The notes: generated by a model not told the origin, from the letters alone. A stretch of DNA of 64,000 nt from Thiohalorhabdus denitrificans (GCF_001399755.1 NZ_LJCP01000010.1:434001-498000), one strand, 5' to 3'. Positions 52,326 to 61,744 are shown, numbered from the stretch's first letter. A program made the numbers and translations.

Positions 52326-53111
52326 ATGAGCGATTCCGGTTGGGAGGATACTCCGCCCGGGTCCGCCTTGGACGAGGCCCTGGGCCAGGAGGTGGCCCGG
52401 TTCCTCGAGCAGGGCGGCCTGCTGGTCGCCCTGGCGGACGCCGAGGGGGCCCTCCAGCACCTCAACCCGGCCCTGCACCGGCGGGTGGCCGCCCTGGATC
52501 CCCCGCCGGAGCATCTCGCCGACCTTTTCTGCCCCTGGTCCCGCGCGCGGATCCGGGAGGAATCCCTCCCGGCGGTCTTGGAGGAGGGGCTCTGGGAAGG
52601 GGGTGTCTCCATGCGCCAGCCGGACCGGGACCTAGTGGTCCGCCTCACACTGGTCACCCGGAGGGCCCCGACCGGGGACCGCTTGCTGGCCCTCATGGTG
52701 CCGCACTTCGGTACCACCGAGGCGGAGGCGGGTACCGCCGAGGACGGCCCGGACCTCTCTTCGCGGCTGGCGGTCCCCCTGTACCAGGAAACCCGCTTCC
52801 TGGATCCCGCGGCCATCGGCTACCTGGAAGCCCATGGCCCCTATACGCAGATCTTCCTGGACAGCGCCCGATTGATGACCAGCACCCCCCTGTCCAGCTT
52901 CCCCTCCGCGCTCCCGGACAGCTTCTTGCGCACCCACCGCAGCTACATCGTCAACATGGACCGGGTTCAGGCTCTGCTGCGCCGCGAAAACCGCCTCCTG
53001 CTGCGCCTGGACACCCCCGACGCACCCGCCATCCCCGTCAGCCGGCGCCGCGAGCCGCGCGTGCGGCGCGTGCTGGACACCGCTCATCGTGTGACACCTC
53101 CCACTCGTTAG
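52326..53111 (+). CDS. PAS-LytTR transcriptional regulator (RcoM-like)
   Basis: 261 residues, preceded by GGAGGGG. Residues 20-130: PAS-like domain (GGLLVALADAEGALQHLNPALHRRV). Residues 149-252: LytTR DNA-binding domain (VPLYQETRFLDPAAIGYLEAHGPYTQIFL, RTHRSYIVNMDRV, IPVSRRR). PAS-LytTR single proteins include RcoM, a heme CO sensor. From memory of RcoM, the Met before the PDR of the PAS domain (Met96 here) is kept, while the His heme ligand seems replaced by Cys69 in a Cys-Pro pair. Heme binding is therefore only a hypothesis. Divergent to a beta-barrel gene, followed by a diguanylate cyclase. Confidence 0.82.
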   Translation: MSDSGWEDTPPGSALDEALGQEVARFLEQGGLLVALADAEGALQHLNPALHRRVAALDPPPEHLADLFCPWSRARIREESLPAVLEEGLWEGGVSMRQPDRDLVVRLTLVTRRAPTGDRLLALMVPHFGTTEAEAGTAEDGPDLSSRLAVPLYQETRFLDPAAIGYLEAHGPYTQIFLDSARLMTSTPLSSFPSALPDSFLRTHRSYIVNMDRVQALLRRENRLLLRLDTPDAPAIPVSRRREPRVRRVLDTAHRVTPPTR

Positions 53112-53135
53112 GCCCCTGCCCCCGCTGGCAAACCA

Positions 53136-53160
53136 GGGCTTTTCCGGGAGCCCCATTTTT
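53136..53160 (+). terminator. Weak terminator after the LytTR gene
   Basis: 5-bp stem GGGCT/AGCCC with an 8-base loop, followed by CATTTTT. It lies 25 bases after the stop. Confidence 0.4.
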
Positions 53161-53219
53161 CCTAGGCTCCGCATCCGGTAAGGGGGGCCGAACGGAAACG
53201 CCACCCGATAGAAGGTCCC

Positions 53220-55049
53220 ATGCCCTCTGCGGATCCCCAGCACGCCGAAGAACCCTCCCTCCCTGCCCGGTTCGAAACCGCCCAGGCCGGGGTAGAGCAG
53301 CCCTCCGGGGCGCACGGCGGGAAGCTACCGATCATCGCGGCGCTGGCCGCCCTTGCCCTGGCCGGCAACGCCCTGCACATCCCGCTGTTTTTCGGGGTGG
53401 ACTACCTGTTCGGGTCCGTGGCGGCGCTGCTGGCCGCGGCCTGGGTCGGCCCCCTGGCCGGCGTCCTGGTCGCCGCTGTGGGCGGCCTGTACACCCTGGA
53501 GCTGTGGGGTCATCCCTGGGCCCTTCTGCTGTTCACCCTGGAGGCCGGTGCGGTGGGCGTGCTGCGCCGGCGTCTACCCAACCTGATCCTGGCGGATCTG
53601 GCCTTCTGGCTGGTGCTCGGCGTGCCCCTGATATTGGCCCTCTATTGGGGCGTGATGGGGATGTCGGTCCCCCAGGCCGGGCTCATCGCCCTCAAGCAGC
53701 CGGTCAACGCTCTGTTCAACGCCGCCCTGGCCAGTGGGACGGCCCTGCTGCTGGCCAGTCGGCGGTGGGCCCCGCCGCTGCGGGAGGTGCTGTTCACCAT
53801 GCTCTTCGGGGGCATGCTGCTTCCGGGCGTGGCCCTGATCGCCTTCCAGGCGGCCCAGATCCGGGCCGAGCAGCATCGCCTCTACGAGCAGTTGCTGGCC
53901 ACCGCCCTTACCGCGGTAACGGAGCGCCTGGGCCCGGTCGGGAACGAGGCCGCACTCGCCCCCGCGCTTCCGGAAACGATCGGCGCGATGGGAGCGGCCC
54001 TGGCCGGAGAGGACGGCACCTGGACCACCCGCTACAACACGCCTCCCTGGCTGGAGCAGGCCGAACATCGCCGGCTTAGACCCGGCCTCCTGGCGCTGTT
54101 GCCGCCGCCGGAAAGCGGGGCCCCGGCCATGGCCCGTTGGGAAGAAGCCTACTTCGCCGTGGAATCGCACCCCCAGGGCGAGCACGGAGAGCGCATCCTC
54201 CTCGTCCATCCCGCCCGCGCGGCGGTCCTGGGACTGGCCCAGGCAAACCTCCGGGGCCATGTTGCCCTGGCCCTTTTGGCCCTGACGGGGCTGCTTGTCG
54301 CCGCCGTCCTGGCGCGGCGCATCTCCGAGCCGTTCGCGGAGCTGCGCCGCGCCACCCGGAACCTGCCGGAGCGGCTCCGGGAAGGGGAACGACCCACCCT
54401 GCCTGCCGGCCCGGTCGCCGAGCTGGACGGTCTCAACCGCTCCTTCACAGCCATGGCCCGCTCCCTGGCCGCAAGCTTCCGGGAGCTGGAAACCGAGCGT
54501 CGCAATCTGGAGGAAAAGGTACGCCAGCGCACCGAGGAGCTGGAGCGCCTGGCCACCCACGACTACCTCACCGGCATCTCGAACCGGGCCAAGCTCTACG
54601 AGCAGCTCGAGGTGGCCTGCGAGGCCTTCCGCCGCTACGGAACGCCCTTCTCCGTGGTCATGTTCGACATCGACCACTTCAAGGCCGTCAACGACCGGTT
54701 CGGCCACCAGAGCGGCGACGCGGTCCTGCGGGAGCTTTCCCTCCGGGTGGGGGATTCGCTGCGCGAGGCGGATGCACTGGGGCGATGGGGCGGCGAGGAA
54801 TTCCTGATCCTCGCCCGTCACACGGACGGATCCGGTGCCCGGCACCTGGCCGAACGGGTGCGGCAAGCGGTGGCGGGGGCGCCCTTCCCCGGCGTCGGGG
54901 CGGTGACCATCAGCCTCGGGGTGGCGGAGATACGCGCGGGTGAGTCCCTGGATCACCTGCTGGAGCGGGCCGACCACGCCCTGTACGCCGCCAAGGAAAA
55001 GGGGCGCAATCGGGTTGTGCTCTGTGGAGGGGTGCCGAGCGCGCCCTGA
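53220..55049 (+). CDS. Membrane diguanylate cyclase (GGDEF)
   Basis: 609 residues. The N-terminus has five or six membrane segments (about 37-195, MASE-like), a short extracytoplasmic stretch and another helix at about 345-365, a HAMP-like segment and coiled coil (about 365-440), then GGDEF (about 445-605). The active site is GGEEF (524-528) with an intact inhibitory RxxD site (515-518) five residues ahead, so it should make c-di-GMP and be product-inhibited. The input signal is unknown. It is the only complete-looking cyclase in the window. Confidence 0.92.
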   Translation: MPSADPQHAEEPSLPARFETAQAGVEQPSGAHGGKLPIIAALAALALAGNALHIPLFFGVDYLFGSVAALLAAAWVGPLAGVLVAAVGGLYTLELWGHPWALLLFTLEAGAVGVLRRRLPNLILADLAFWLVLGVPLILALYWGVMGMSVPQAGLIALKQPVNALFNAALASGTALLLASRRWAPPLREVLFTMLFGGMLLPGVALIAFQAAQIRAEQHRLYEQLLATALTAVTERLGPVGNEAALAPALPETIGAMGAALAGEDGTWTTRYNTPPWLEQAEHRRLRPGLLALLPPPESGAPAMARWEEAYFAVESHPQGEHGERILLVHPARAAVLGLAQANLRGHVALALLALTGLLVAAVLARRISEPFAELRRATRNLPERLREGERPTLPAGPVAELDGLNRSFTAMARSLAASFRELETERRNLEEKVRQRTEELERLATHDYLTGISNRAKLYEQLEVACEAFRRYGTPFSVVMFDIDHFKAVNDRFGHQSGDAVLRELSLRVGDSLREADALGRWGGEEFLILARHTDGSGARHLAERVRQAVAGAPFPGVGAVTISLGVAEIRAGESLDHLLERADHALYAAKEKGRNRVVLCGGVPSAP

Positions 55050-55093
55050 TCGGCCTCGAAGCCCGGCCGGCCCCGGACTCCGTCCGGCGCCCG

Positions 55094-57811
55094 CTACCGG
55101 GAGAGGTTCAGGATTCCCTCCCACCGCTCCGGCGGCAGCGCGGCCCCGTAGAGAAAGCCCTGCGCCTGCTGAACGCCCGTTTCCCGCAGGAATCTAGCCT
55201 GCGCGCAAGTCTCCACCCCTTCCGCCACCACCTCCAGGCCCAGCTCCCGGGCCAGGGTGGCAACGGATTGGGTGATGGCCACATCCTGGCTGTCATCCGG
55301 CAAGCTCTGCACGAAGGAGCGATCCATCTTCAACCGATCCACCGGGAGGACCTTGAGATAGGCGAGGGAGGAGTAGCCGGTCCCGAAATCGTCGATAGCC
55401 ACTTGGATCCCCTGCTCCCGGAACCGGCTCAGCACGCGGGAGGCCCGATCGGGGTCCCGCAGGAACACCTCCTCAGTGACCTCCAGCTCCAGGGCTTCGG
55501 GAGGCAGGTCCGCCTCGGCGAGGCTCTCCCTTAGCTCCTCCTCCAGACCCTCCCCCTCCAGCTGGACCGGGGACAGATTCACTGCCACCCGCTGAAGACC
55601 TTCGCTGCGCCATCGGGAGGCGTGCACGCAGGCAGCGCGAAGCACCTCCCGCCCAAGGGGATGGATCATGCCGGTCCGCTCGGCGACGGGGATGAAATGC
55701 CCCGGGGAAACCCAGCCCCACTCCGGATGGCGCCAGCGCACCAGGGCCTCGGCACCCACCACGTCCCCCGTGGAAAGCTTTACCTGGGGCTGGAAATGCA
55801 CCGCCAGGGTCCTTTCATCCAGGGACCGGCGCAGCTCCGCTTCCACCCGTACCCGCCGGGAGGCGGCCCGGGTCATGTCGGGGGAATAAAAACGGTACCC
55901 GCCCCGTCCCTTCTTCTTTGCCTCGTGCAGGGCGGCCTCGGCGTTCTGGAGCAGGACCTCGGCGGAGCGGCCATGATCGGGAAAGACGCTGATCCCCGCG
56001 GTGGCACGGGTCGCCACGGTGTGGTCCCCCACGGCGAAGGGCTCGGCGAAGCTTTCCAGGAAACGCCGGGCCGCCGCGGCCCCCTCCTGGACGGACTCCA
56101 CGCCCACGGCCAGGCAGGCGAGCTCGTCACCATGCAGCCGGGCCAGCTTCTCGTGCGGGGCGCTGCGGTGATACAGGCGGGCGGCGACCCGCTGCAGGAG
56201 CCAATCGCCGGCGGCGTGACCGAAGCTGTCGTTGATGTCCTTGAAACGGTCCAGGTTGAGGAGGATCAGCGCCACCTTCCCCTCCCCCCCGCTCCGACCG
56301 CCCAGGGTCCGCTCGGCCTGCTCAATCAGGTGGGTCCGATTGGGAAGCCCGGTCAGCTCGTCGTAATAGGCCCGAGCCACAAGGGCCTCCTCGGCCTCCT
56401 TGCGGTCGCGGATGTCGCGGAAGGAGACCACGGCCCCGGCTACTCGCCCTTCCTCCCGCACCGGGGCAGCGTAGAGCTCCACCAGAAAGGCCGTGCCATC
56501 CTTCCGGAAGAAGAATTCCTCGGACCGACGGCGAGGCTTCCCGTCGGCGAGGACGGCCCGGATCGAGAAGTCCTCACCGGATCGGGAACCGCGGTCATTG
56601 GAAGACAAAAGGCGGCTGTCCCGGCCCTCCAGCTCCTCCGGGGCGTAGCCGAGCATCTCCGCCCCGGCGGGGTTGATGAAGGTGAAGGACCCTTCTTCAT
56701 CCACCCCGAAGATTCCCTCGCCGATGCTCTCAAGTAGCTGGCGGGTGTGGGTATGGAGACGCTCCAGCTCCCGGGTGCGCGCCGTGACCTGCCGCTCCAA
56801 CCGTTGGTGGCTACGCTGGATGGCCTCCCGATCCCGTTTCTGGTCGGTGAAATCCCGACCGACGCCCCGTAGCCCCGTGACCTCGCCGTGCCGATCCCGG
56901 GTAGGGGTCGCCGCCAGGAGCAGATGGCGCACCGCGCCTGCGGCGGTCCATGCAGCGACCTCGCACTCCCTCCCGGAGCGGCCCTCCGGCCCTCTCTCCA
57001 GCAGCTGCTCCAGCGCCCCGCGGCTGTCCGGGGTAAGGAGCGCCCGGAAGTCCTCGCCCCGTAGCCGGTTGGCGTCCGTGCCCAGCACCCGCCCCAGATT
57101 CCCCGTGACATAGGTGAGGCGGAAGCCCCTGTCGGTTTCCCAGACGAACTCCCCAGTGGCCTCCACCACCTCGATGAACCGGTTCAGCTCCTCGCGGAGC
57201 CGGGGACGGACCGCCGGGAGCCGGGACCCCAGGGAAGGTTCGCTGTTATCCAGAAGGCGTTGCAGCGCCGCGTCCAGGGTTTCGGGGGAGGCGGCAATGT
57301 CCAGCAGGACATAGGGACCGTCGGCGGTCTGGCCGAGCTCCGCGACCCGGGTCCGACAGTTGGCGGCAAAGGCCCGGGAGAAGAGCCCGGAGAGCTTTCC
57401 GCCGAGGAAGGGGACCGCGTTCTGGCGGTTTTCCGGCCAGAACAGGGAAAGCTCCCAGGGGCGGTCCACCCGCACCCGGGCGCACGCCCCCTCCCGATCC
57501 ATCTCCTCCATCCAAAACACCCCCCAACCCGCACCCGAGGCCGCGCGCCCCCAGTTGGCGAACCCCTCGGCGAGATCCTCACCGCGGTCAGCCATCAGGT
57601 GGTGGAAGTCCTCGTGGGCGCCCTTGCTCGCCTCGTTCGCCACCAGCAGGGCGAATAGGTCCTCGCCCAGGGCCTCGCGAAGGGGCTTCAGGAAGGACAG
57701 CAGGGAGGGATGCTTCCACAGGAGGACCGCATCGAGACCATGGAAAGTGAGCCGGCCTCCCCCGGCGTTCCATTCGATGGGGACCTGGCTTGCCAGGCTC
57801 TCTTGCTCCAA
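55094..57811 (-). CDS. PAS-GGDEF-EAL protein, probable c-di-GMP phosphodiesterase
   Basis: 905 residues from a TTG (no upstream or nearby ATG in frame). Residues 1-180: possible V4R/XylR-N-like sensor (FLGGKLSGLFSRAF). Residues 215-330: PAS; 330-365: coiled coil; 365-480: PAS (GEGIFGVDEEGSFTFINPAGAEMLGY). GGDEF at 485-640 has HGDEL (560-564), which should be inactive as a cyclase. EAL at 660-905 keeps E688-A-L, NLSPVQL, EVTEEVF, DDFGTGYSSL, KMDRSF and EGVET, so phosphodiesterase activity is likely. It is convergent with the cyclase gene. Confidence 0.92.
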   Translation of the reverse strand: MEQESLASQVPIEWNAGGGRLTFHGLDAVLLWKHPSLLSFLKPLREALGEDLFALLVANEASKGAHEDFHHLMADRGEDLAEGFANWGRAASGAGWGVFWMEEMDREGACARVRVDRPWELSLFWPENRQNAVPFLGGKLSGLFSRAFAANCRTRVAELGQTADGPYVLLDIAASPETLDAALQRLLDNSEPSLGSRLPAVRPRLREELNRFIEVVEATGEFVWETDRGFRLTYVTGNLGRVLGTDANRLRGEDFRALLTPDSRGALEQLLERGPEGRSGRECEVAAWTAAGAVRHLLLAATPTRDRHGEVTGLRGVGRDFTDQKRDREAIQRSHQRLERQVTARTRELERLHTHTRQLLESIGEGIFGVDEEGSFTFINPAGAEMLGYAPEELEGRDSRLLSSNDRGSRSGEDFSIRAVLADGKPRRRSEEFFFRKDGTAFLVELYAAPVREEGRVAGAVVSFRDIRDRKEAEEALVARAYYDELTGLPNRTHLIEQAERTLGGRSGGEGKVALILLNLDRFKDINDSFGHAAGDWLLQRVAARLYHRSAPHEKLARLHGDELACLAVGVESVQEGAAAARRFLESFAEPFAVGDHTVATRATAGISVFPDHGRSAEVLLQNAEAALHEAKKKGRGGYRFYSPDMTRAASRRVRVEAELRRSLDERTLAVHFQPQVKLSTGDVVGAEALVRWRHPEWGWVSPGHFIPVAERTGMIHPLGREVLRAACVHASRWRSEGLQRVAVNLSPVQLEGEGLEEELRESLAEADLPPEALELEVTEEVFLRDPDRASRVLSRFREQGIQVAIDDFGTGYSSLAYLKVLPVDRLKMDRSFVQSLPDDSQDVAITQSVATLARELGLEVVAEGVETCAQARFLRETGVQQAQGFLYGAALPPERWEGILNLSR

Positions 57812-58011
57812 TTCGGGCGAGTCTCCCGTGTCCGGCCCCGAATCCTGACAGGGGACAAAGAAAATTATTCATAGAAACAATAGGTAGCACAGGGGGCGGG
57901 AAATATCCAGCCGGCGAAGGTGGGCAAAGGTCCTGGCGGGCAGCGGAATGTCCGTTCCGCACAGCGGTTCCGGCGCACGCCCACCGGGTGCCACGCCGGG
58001 GAGGCGACCGG

Positions 58012-59751
58012 TCACCCGCCCAGATCCGGCAGGTCCTCCAGAGCCTGGAGGCGTTGGGCCACGGTTTCCTCCAGACCCTGCAGTCCGGCGAGGGCCTCCT
58101 CGGCCCCCTGGAGCGCGGGCCGGGCCCGCTTCTCCAGGAGGTTTTGCACCTCGCCCTCCAGCTGCGCCAGACGGTCCTCGACCATCCTTTCCACTTTCTG
58201 ACCGATAACCTCCTGCAGGGAGGATTCCAGGGCCACACGCGGCGATTGCGGGGTGCCGGTGATTCGGCCGGACAGGGTGAACTCCCTCACATTCGCCAGG
58301 GCCTCGGCGAGGGCGCCGGCCAGCTCCCCTTCCCCGGCGGCGGCCAACCGGGCATCGGCGAAGTCGCCTTGCAGGCGGATATCCATCTCCTCGCCGCGCA
58401 GGATCGCCCGCCCTTCCAGGTCGGCCCGGCCCTCCTCCAGGAGCACCTCCAGCGGACCGTCGCCTCCGAAGCGCCAGCCCGCCGCGTCGGCCCCGGTGAT
58501 CCCCAGGTCCAGCCGGTCCTCCGGGCTTTCGGGACGGCGGTGGTCCAGCTCCGCCTCCAGCCGCACCCGGGCCTCCTCCCCCGCCCGGCGTCCTCGGATG
58601 TCCGCGGTGATGGGCTCGGGCCACAGCGAAGGCTGGAAGCTCAGGTCGGCCACCAGGCCCTCCACGCCCAGGCCACCCTCCAGCGGCTCCTCCGGCGTGG
58701 ACAGGCGGATGGTGCGGACCACCGTCTCGGGCTCGGCAGGCTCCTCGGGGAAGCGGATGTCCAGGCCCAGGGCGCGCAGGGGCTTGCTGGCCGTCACCTC
58801 CCCCTCGCCGCCGATCCGCTCCCGCAGCGGCTCCAGGTAGGGGCGCAGGGTGGCGTACCAGTACCAGCCCGACCCCACCCATCGGCCCACCCGCTCGCCG
58901 AACAGGAGGGAGGCCACGTTCCCCAGTCCCTCGGGAGTCGCCTCGTACTTCTCCACCAGCCGTCGGGCATCGCGCCCGGGGGCCTCCTTGAGGCGGGCGA
59001 GGCGCTCGCGGGAACCGCTCACCTCGCCCTCCAGGTCCGCCTGCACCGCCTCGACCCGCTTCAGGTCGGCGCGGATGTCCTTCCGCAGGCGGGCCGCCTC
59101 CTGACCGCCCTTCACCAGCCCGGCGAGTCCGCCGTCGGTGTCCTTGAGGGCGTCCACCCGCTTCTCATAGGCCCTGATGGCCTCCCGGTCCGGCAGGTCC
59201 CGGACGCGCTCCTCAAGGTCCTCCCGGGCCCGGCGGATGTCCCGCTCCAGCCGCTCCGCCTCCTCCACCGTCTGGAGATCGGCCTCGGCCAGCACCTCCT
59301 CGGCGTCGGGGAGCCGGAGCTCCCCCAGACCCTGAGAATCCCCAACCCCGCTCAACTCCTGTTCGGGCTCCGGTGCGGGGGCGTCTTTCAGGGCCCCGCT
59401 GCGCTTCCGGGGGGTCTGGACGGCGGCCCCCTCCACCGCCACCTCGTTGATGCGGGTCCGGCCGAGGACCAGGGAGGACAGGTCCATGTCGAACGCCACC
59501 CGCTCGGCCTGAAAGGCGTTCCGCATGGGGTCCCGGGGGTTGGTTACCTGGAGCCCGTGCAGCCGCACGCGGGCCGGGAACAGGTCCAGCTCGGCCCCGC
59601 GCAGCTCCACCCGGGCACCGACCGCGCGGCTCCCGGCGGACTCCACCGCCCGCTCCAGCCAATAATCGGCGAACAGCCACCAGACCCCACCCGCGAGGAC
59701 CACTAGGCCCAGGAAGACCCCCAAACCCCACCAGCGCACGAACCGGCCCAT
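58012..59751 (-). CDS. TIGR03545 family envelope protein
   Basis: 579 residues: one N-terminal membrane helix (about 8-28), an AsmA-like start (AVGARVELRGAELDLFPARVRLHGLQVTNP), a charged coiled coil (about 150-260) and a C-terminal beta-rich part ending in another coil. The family is always near TIGR03546, as here, where it follows six bases later in the same operon. Function unknown; AsmA-like proteins act in outer-membrane lipid traffic. Confidence 0.85.
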   Translation of the reverse strand: MGRFVRWWGLGVFLGLVVLAGGVWWLFADYWLERAVESAGSRAVGARVELRGAELDLFPARVRLHGLQVTNPRDPMRNAFQAERVAFDMDLSSLVLGRTRINEVAVEGAAVQTPRKRSGALKDAPAPEPEQELSGVGDSQGLGELRLPDAEEVLAEADLQTVEEAERLERDIRRAREDLEERVRDLPDREAIRAYEKRVDALKDTDGGLAGLVKGGQEAARLRKDIRADLKRVEAVQADLEGEVSGSRERLARLKEAPGRDARRLVEKYEATPEGLGNVASLLFGERVGRWVGSGWYWYATLRPYLEPLRERIGGEGEVTASKPLRALGLDIRFPEEPAEPETVVRTIRLSTPEEPLEGGLGVEGLVADLSFQPSLWPEPITADIRGRRAGEEARVRLEAELDHRRPESPEDRLDLGITGADAAGWRFGGDGPLEVLLEEGRADLEGRAILRGEEMDIRLQGDFADARLAAAGEGELAGALAEALANVREFTLSGRITGTPQSPRVALESSLQEVIGQKVERMVEDRLAQLEGEVQNLLEKRARPALQGAEEALAGLQGLEETVAQRLQALEDLPDLGG

Positions 59752-59757
59752 GACGCC

Positions 59758-60264
59758 CTACCCCCGCAGCTCGGCGTAGAGCCGGTACAAGCGATTGGCC
59801 CGCAGGAGGGTCATGATCCGGGAGCGCCTGACCCGGGCCAGGACGTGCTGCCGGTAACGGCGAACAAGCAGAACCGTCACGGGGAAGAGGATCGCGGCCG
59901 CCGCCAAGGAGGCCAAAAGGCTCCCCAGGGTCACGGTGTTGAAGAGGCCGGACAGACGGCCCAGGGCGGTGTTGTACAGGACGGTCCAGAAGCCGCGCAG
60001 CCCCTCGCTGGTGAGCATCGCCAGGCCCAGAGCGTGGAACCACTGGTCGAAGAGGTAGGCCAAGCCGGTGAACAGACCCCAGGCAAGGATGAAGGTGGTC
60101 AGGTTGATGCGCAGTACCAGGGCCAACAGGAAGACCAGCAGATTGGGCGGGGACCACAAGGGCGTCCAACCGGCGACGACGCCCAGAGCCACGGCCCCGG
60201 CGAGCTGCGCGGGGCTGTTCTCCGCGTTCAGCGCCTTCAGGAGGCGGGCCAGGAGCTGGAGCAT
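59758..60264 (-). CDS. TIGR03546 family membrane protein
   Basis: 168 residues from ATG 60264 (AAGG upstream). Three or four membrane helices, with LLARLLKALNAENSPAQLAGAVALGVVAGWTPLWSPPNLL typical of the family (related to DUF2062). First gene of the TIGR03546-TIGR03545 pair. Confidence 0.85.
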   Translation of the reverse strand: MLQLLARLLKALNAENSPAQLAGAVALGVVAGWTPLWSPPNLLVFLLALVLRINLTTFILAWGLFTGLAYLFDQWFHALGLAMLTSEGLRGFWTVLYNTALGRLSGLFNTVTLGSLLASLAAAAILFPVTVLLVRRYRQHVLARVRRSRIMTLLRANRLYRLYAELRG

Positions 60265-60333
60265 GACAGCAGGGACCTTTTGTCTGCAGGGGGTTCCTAC
60301 GACTATAACCCCCTGGAAACCCTCCACAATCCC

Positions 60334-61071
60334 CTATCCCGCAGTCCCGGTCAAATTCAGCCTGCGCCGCAGCCGGCGGGCGTCCCCGGCCATGGCGTCG
60401 TTGTTGAACAGGATCCGCACGGGGGCCGCTCCCTCCACCCGGGCCGCCAGCTCCTCCAGCTCGTCGTCCGCGTAGCGATAGCGGTAGTGGTAGGCGGGCC
60501 GGCCGTGAAGGCGGAAGTACCGGTATCCGGCGGTGGCCGGCGGCCGTAGGAAAGGATCCACCCCGTGCACCAGCCCGGTCTCATCCGCAAGCTCCGCCAG
60601 CAGCCCGTCCGTCCACGCCGGGCCTCGGGGCTCGAAGACCAGGTACCGCCCCCGCCGGTCCGCGCGGGCGAAGAAGGTGCGCAGATTATCCAGGTTCTCG
60701 GCGGAGGGCCGGAAGCTGGCCGGGGTCTGCACGACGATCGCTTCCGCCGCCAGGGCATCGGCGATCCCCTGGGTCCGCTCCCAGGCCATGCGGGTAGTGG
60801 GGTTCCAGCGCAGCCCGCCGGCCTCGGCGCGCCGCTCCGCGTCGAGGGGCTCGGACAGGCGGCGGTAGGTGGGGCTGCCGGCGTGGTGGGTGACGAGCTG
60901 CCAGGCCTTCACCGCGAAGGCGAATCCGGCCCCCGCCCGCTCGCGCCAGCGCCGCGCCGTGGCGACCCGGGGCGGCTGGTAGAAGGTCTTCTGCACCTCG
61001 AGGATGTCCAGGTCCCGGAAGATCCGGTCCTGAGCCTCGGCGAACCCGCAGGTGCCCACCCGAACATCCAT
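60334..61071 (-). CDS. DUF72 family protein
   Basis: 245 residues: VRVGTCGFAEAQ start, EVQKTFYQPPRVATARRWRER, FAVKAWQLVTHHAG, and YFRLHGRP near residue 190, all DUF72 (YecE) marks. TIM-barrel-like, unknown function. 69 bases upstream of the TIGR03546 gene, on the same strand. Confidence 0.9.
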   Translation of the reverse strand: MDVRVGTCGFAEAQDRIFRDLDILEVQKTFYQPPRVATARRWRERAGAGFAFAVKAWQLVTHHAGSPTYRRLSEPLDAERRAEAGGLRWNPTTRMAWERTQGIADALAAEAIVVQTPASFRPSAENLDNLRTFFARADRRGRYLVFEPRGPAWTDGLLAELADETGLVHGVDPFLRPPATAGYRYFRLHGRPAYHYRYRYADDELEELAARVEGAAPVRILFNNDAMAGDARRLRRRLNLTGTAG

Positions 61072-61162
61072 GCCGCCCTCCTGCCTCGAACCCCTGCGCC
61101 CAGGATGGCCGCGAGGGGCCCTGCGGAAAAGTCCCCGGCAATCCCCACCCCGGGAACGCCGG

Positions 61163-61744
61163 TCAGGTCCCGGGCCGGGACTCCAGCACCAGGAGCCGGG
61201 GCGCCGCCCCGCTCTGGTCGGGGGGATCCAGCTCCAGGAGCGCTAGTCCTTCGGGACGCCGGCTCCGGGCCCAGTGCATCACCGCCTCGCATTCCTCGGC
61301 ACCGCCGGGGTGGCCCGGGTAGGCCACCAGGACGATACGCCCTTCCGGGGCCAGCAGGGCCACGGCCGCCTCCAGGGCGGCCAAGGTGGTCTCGGCCCGG
61401 GTGATCACGGCCTTGTCGCCCCCGGGCAGGTAGCCCAGGTTGAACAGGACCGCACCGACCCGGCCCCGGGCCTCGTCGGGCAGGAGCCGCAGGAGGTCCT
61501 CGTGGCCGCCGTGGTGCAGGCGCACCCGCTCCAGGGCTCCGGCCGTCTCCAAGCGCCGGCGGGCGCCAGCCAGGGCCGCCGCCTGGCTGTCCACCCCGTC
61601 CACCCGCCCCTGCGGACCCACCTCCCGGGCCAAGAACAGGGTGTCGTGCCCGTTGCCCACGGTGGCGTCCACCGCCCAGGCCCCCGGGTACAGGCATGCG
61701 GCCGCCGCCCGGTGGGCCCGGCCCACGGCCCCCCGTGCGGCCAT
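61163..61744 (-). CDS. SAM-dependent methyltransferase, YtqB/MnmM-like (possible tRNA wobble modification)
   Basis: 193 residues; ATG overlaps the previous stop by one base (TAATG). Motif I is AVDATVGNGHD (24-34) and the signature NLGYLPGGDKAVIT lies at 102-115, as in B. subtilis YtqB, now MnmM, which methylates nm5s2U34 of tRNA to mnm5s2U34. Its translational coupling to an FAD oxidoreductase suggests a two-step U34 pathway, but it could act on another RNA. Confidence 0.82.
   Translation of the reverse strand: MAARGAVGRAHRAAAACLYPGAWAVDATVGNGHDTLFLAREVGPQGRVDGVDSQAAALAGARRRLETAGALERVRLHHGGHEDLLRLLPDEARGRVGAVLFNLGYLPGGDKAVITRAETTLAALEAAVALLAPEGRIVLVAYPGHPGGAEECEAVMHWARSRRPEGLALLELDPPDQSGAAPRLLVLESRPGT

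Noticed and set aside
57850-57900. Promoter for the EAL gene in an AT-rich patch
   Set aside because: AT-rich with several -10-like hexamers, but no pair with acceptable spacing and -35 could be fixed.
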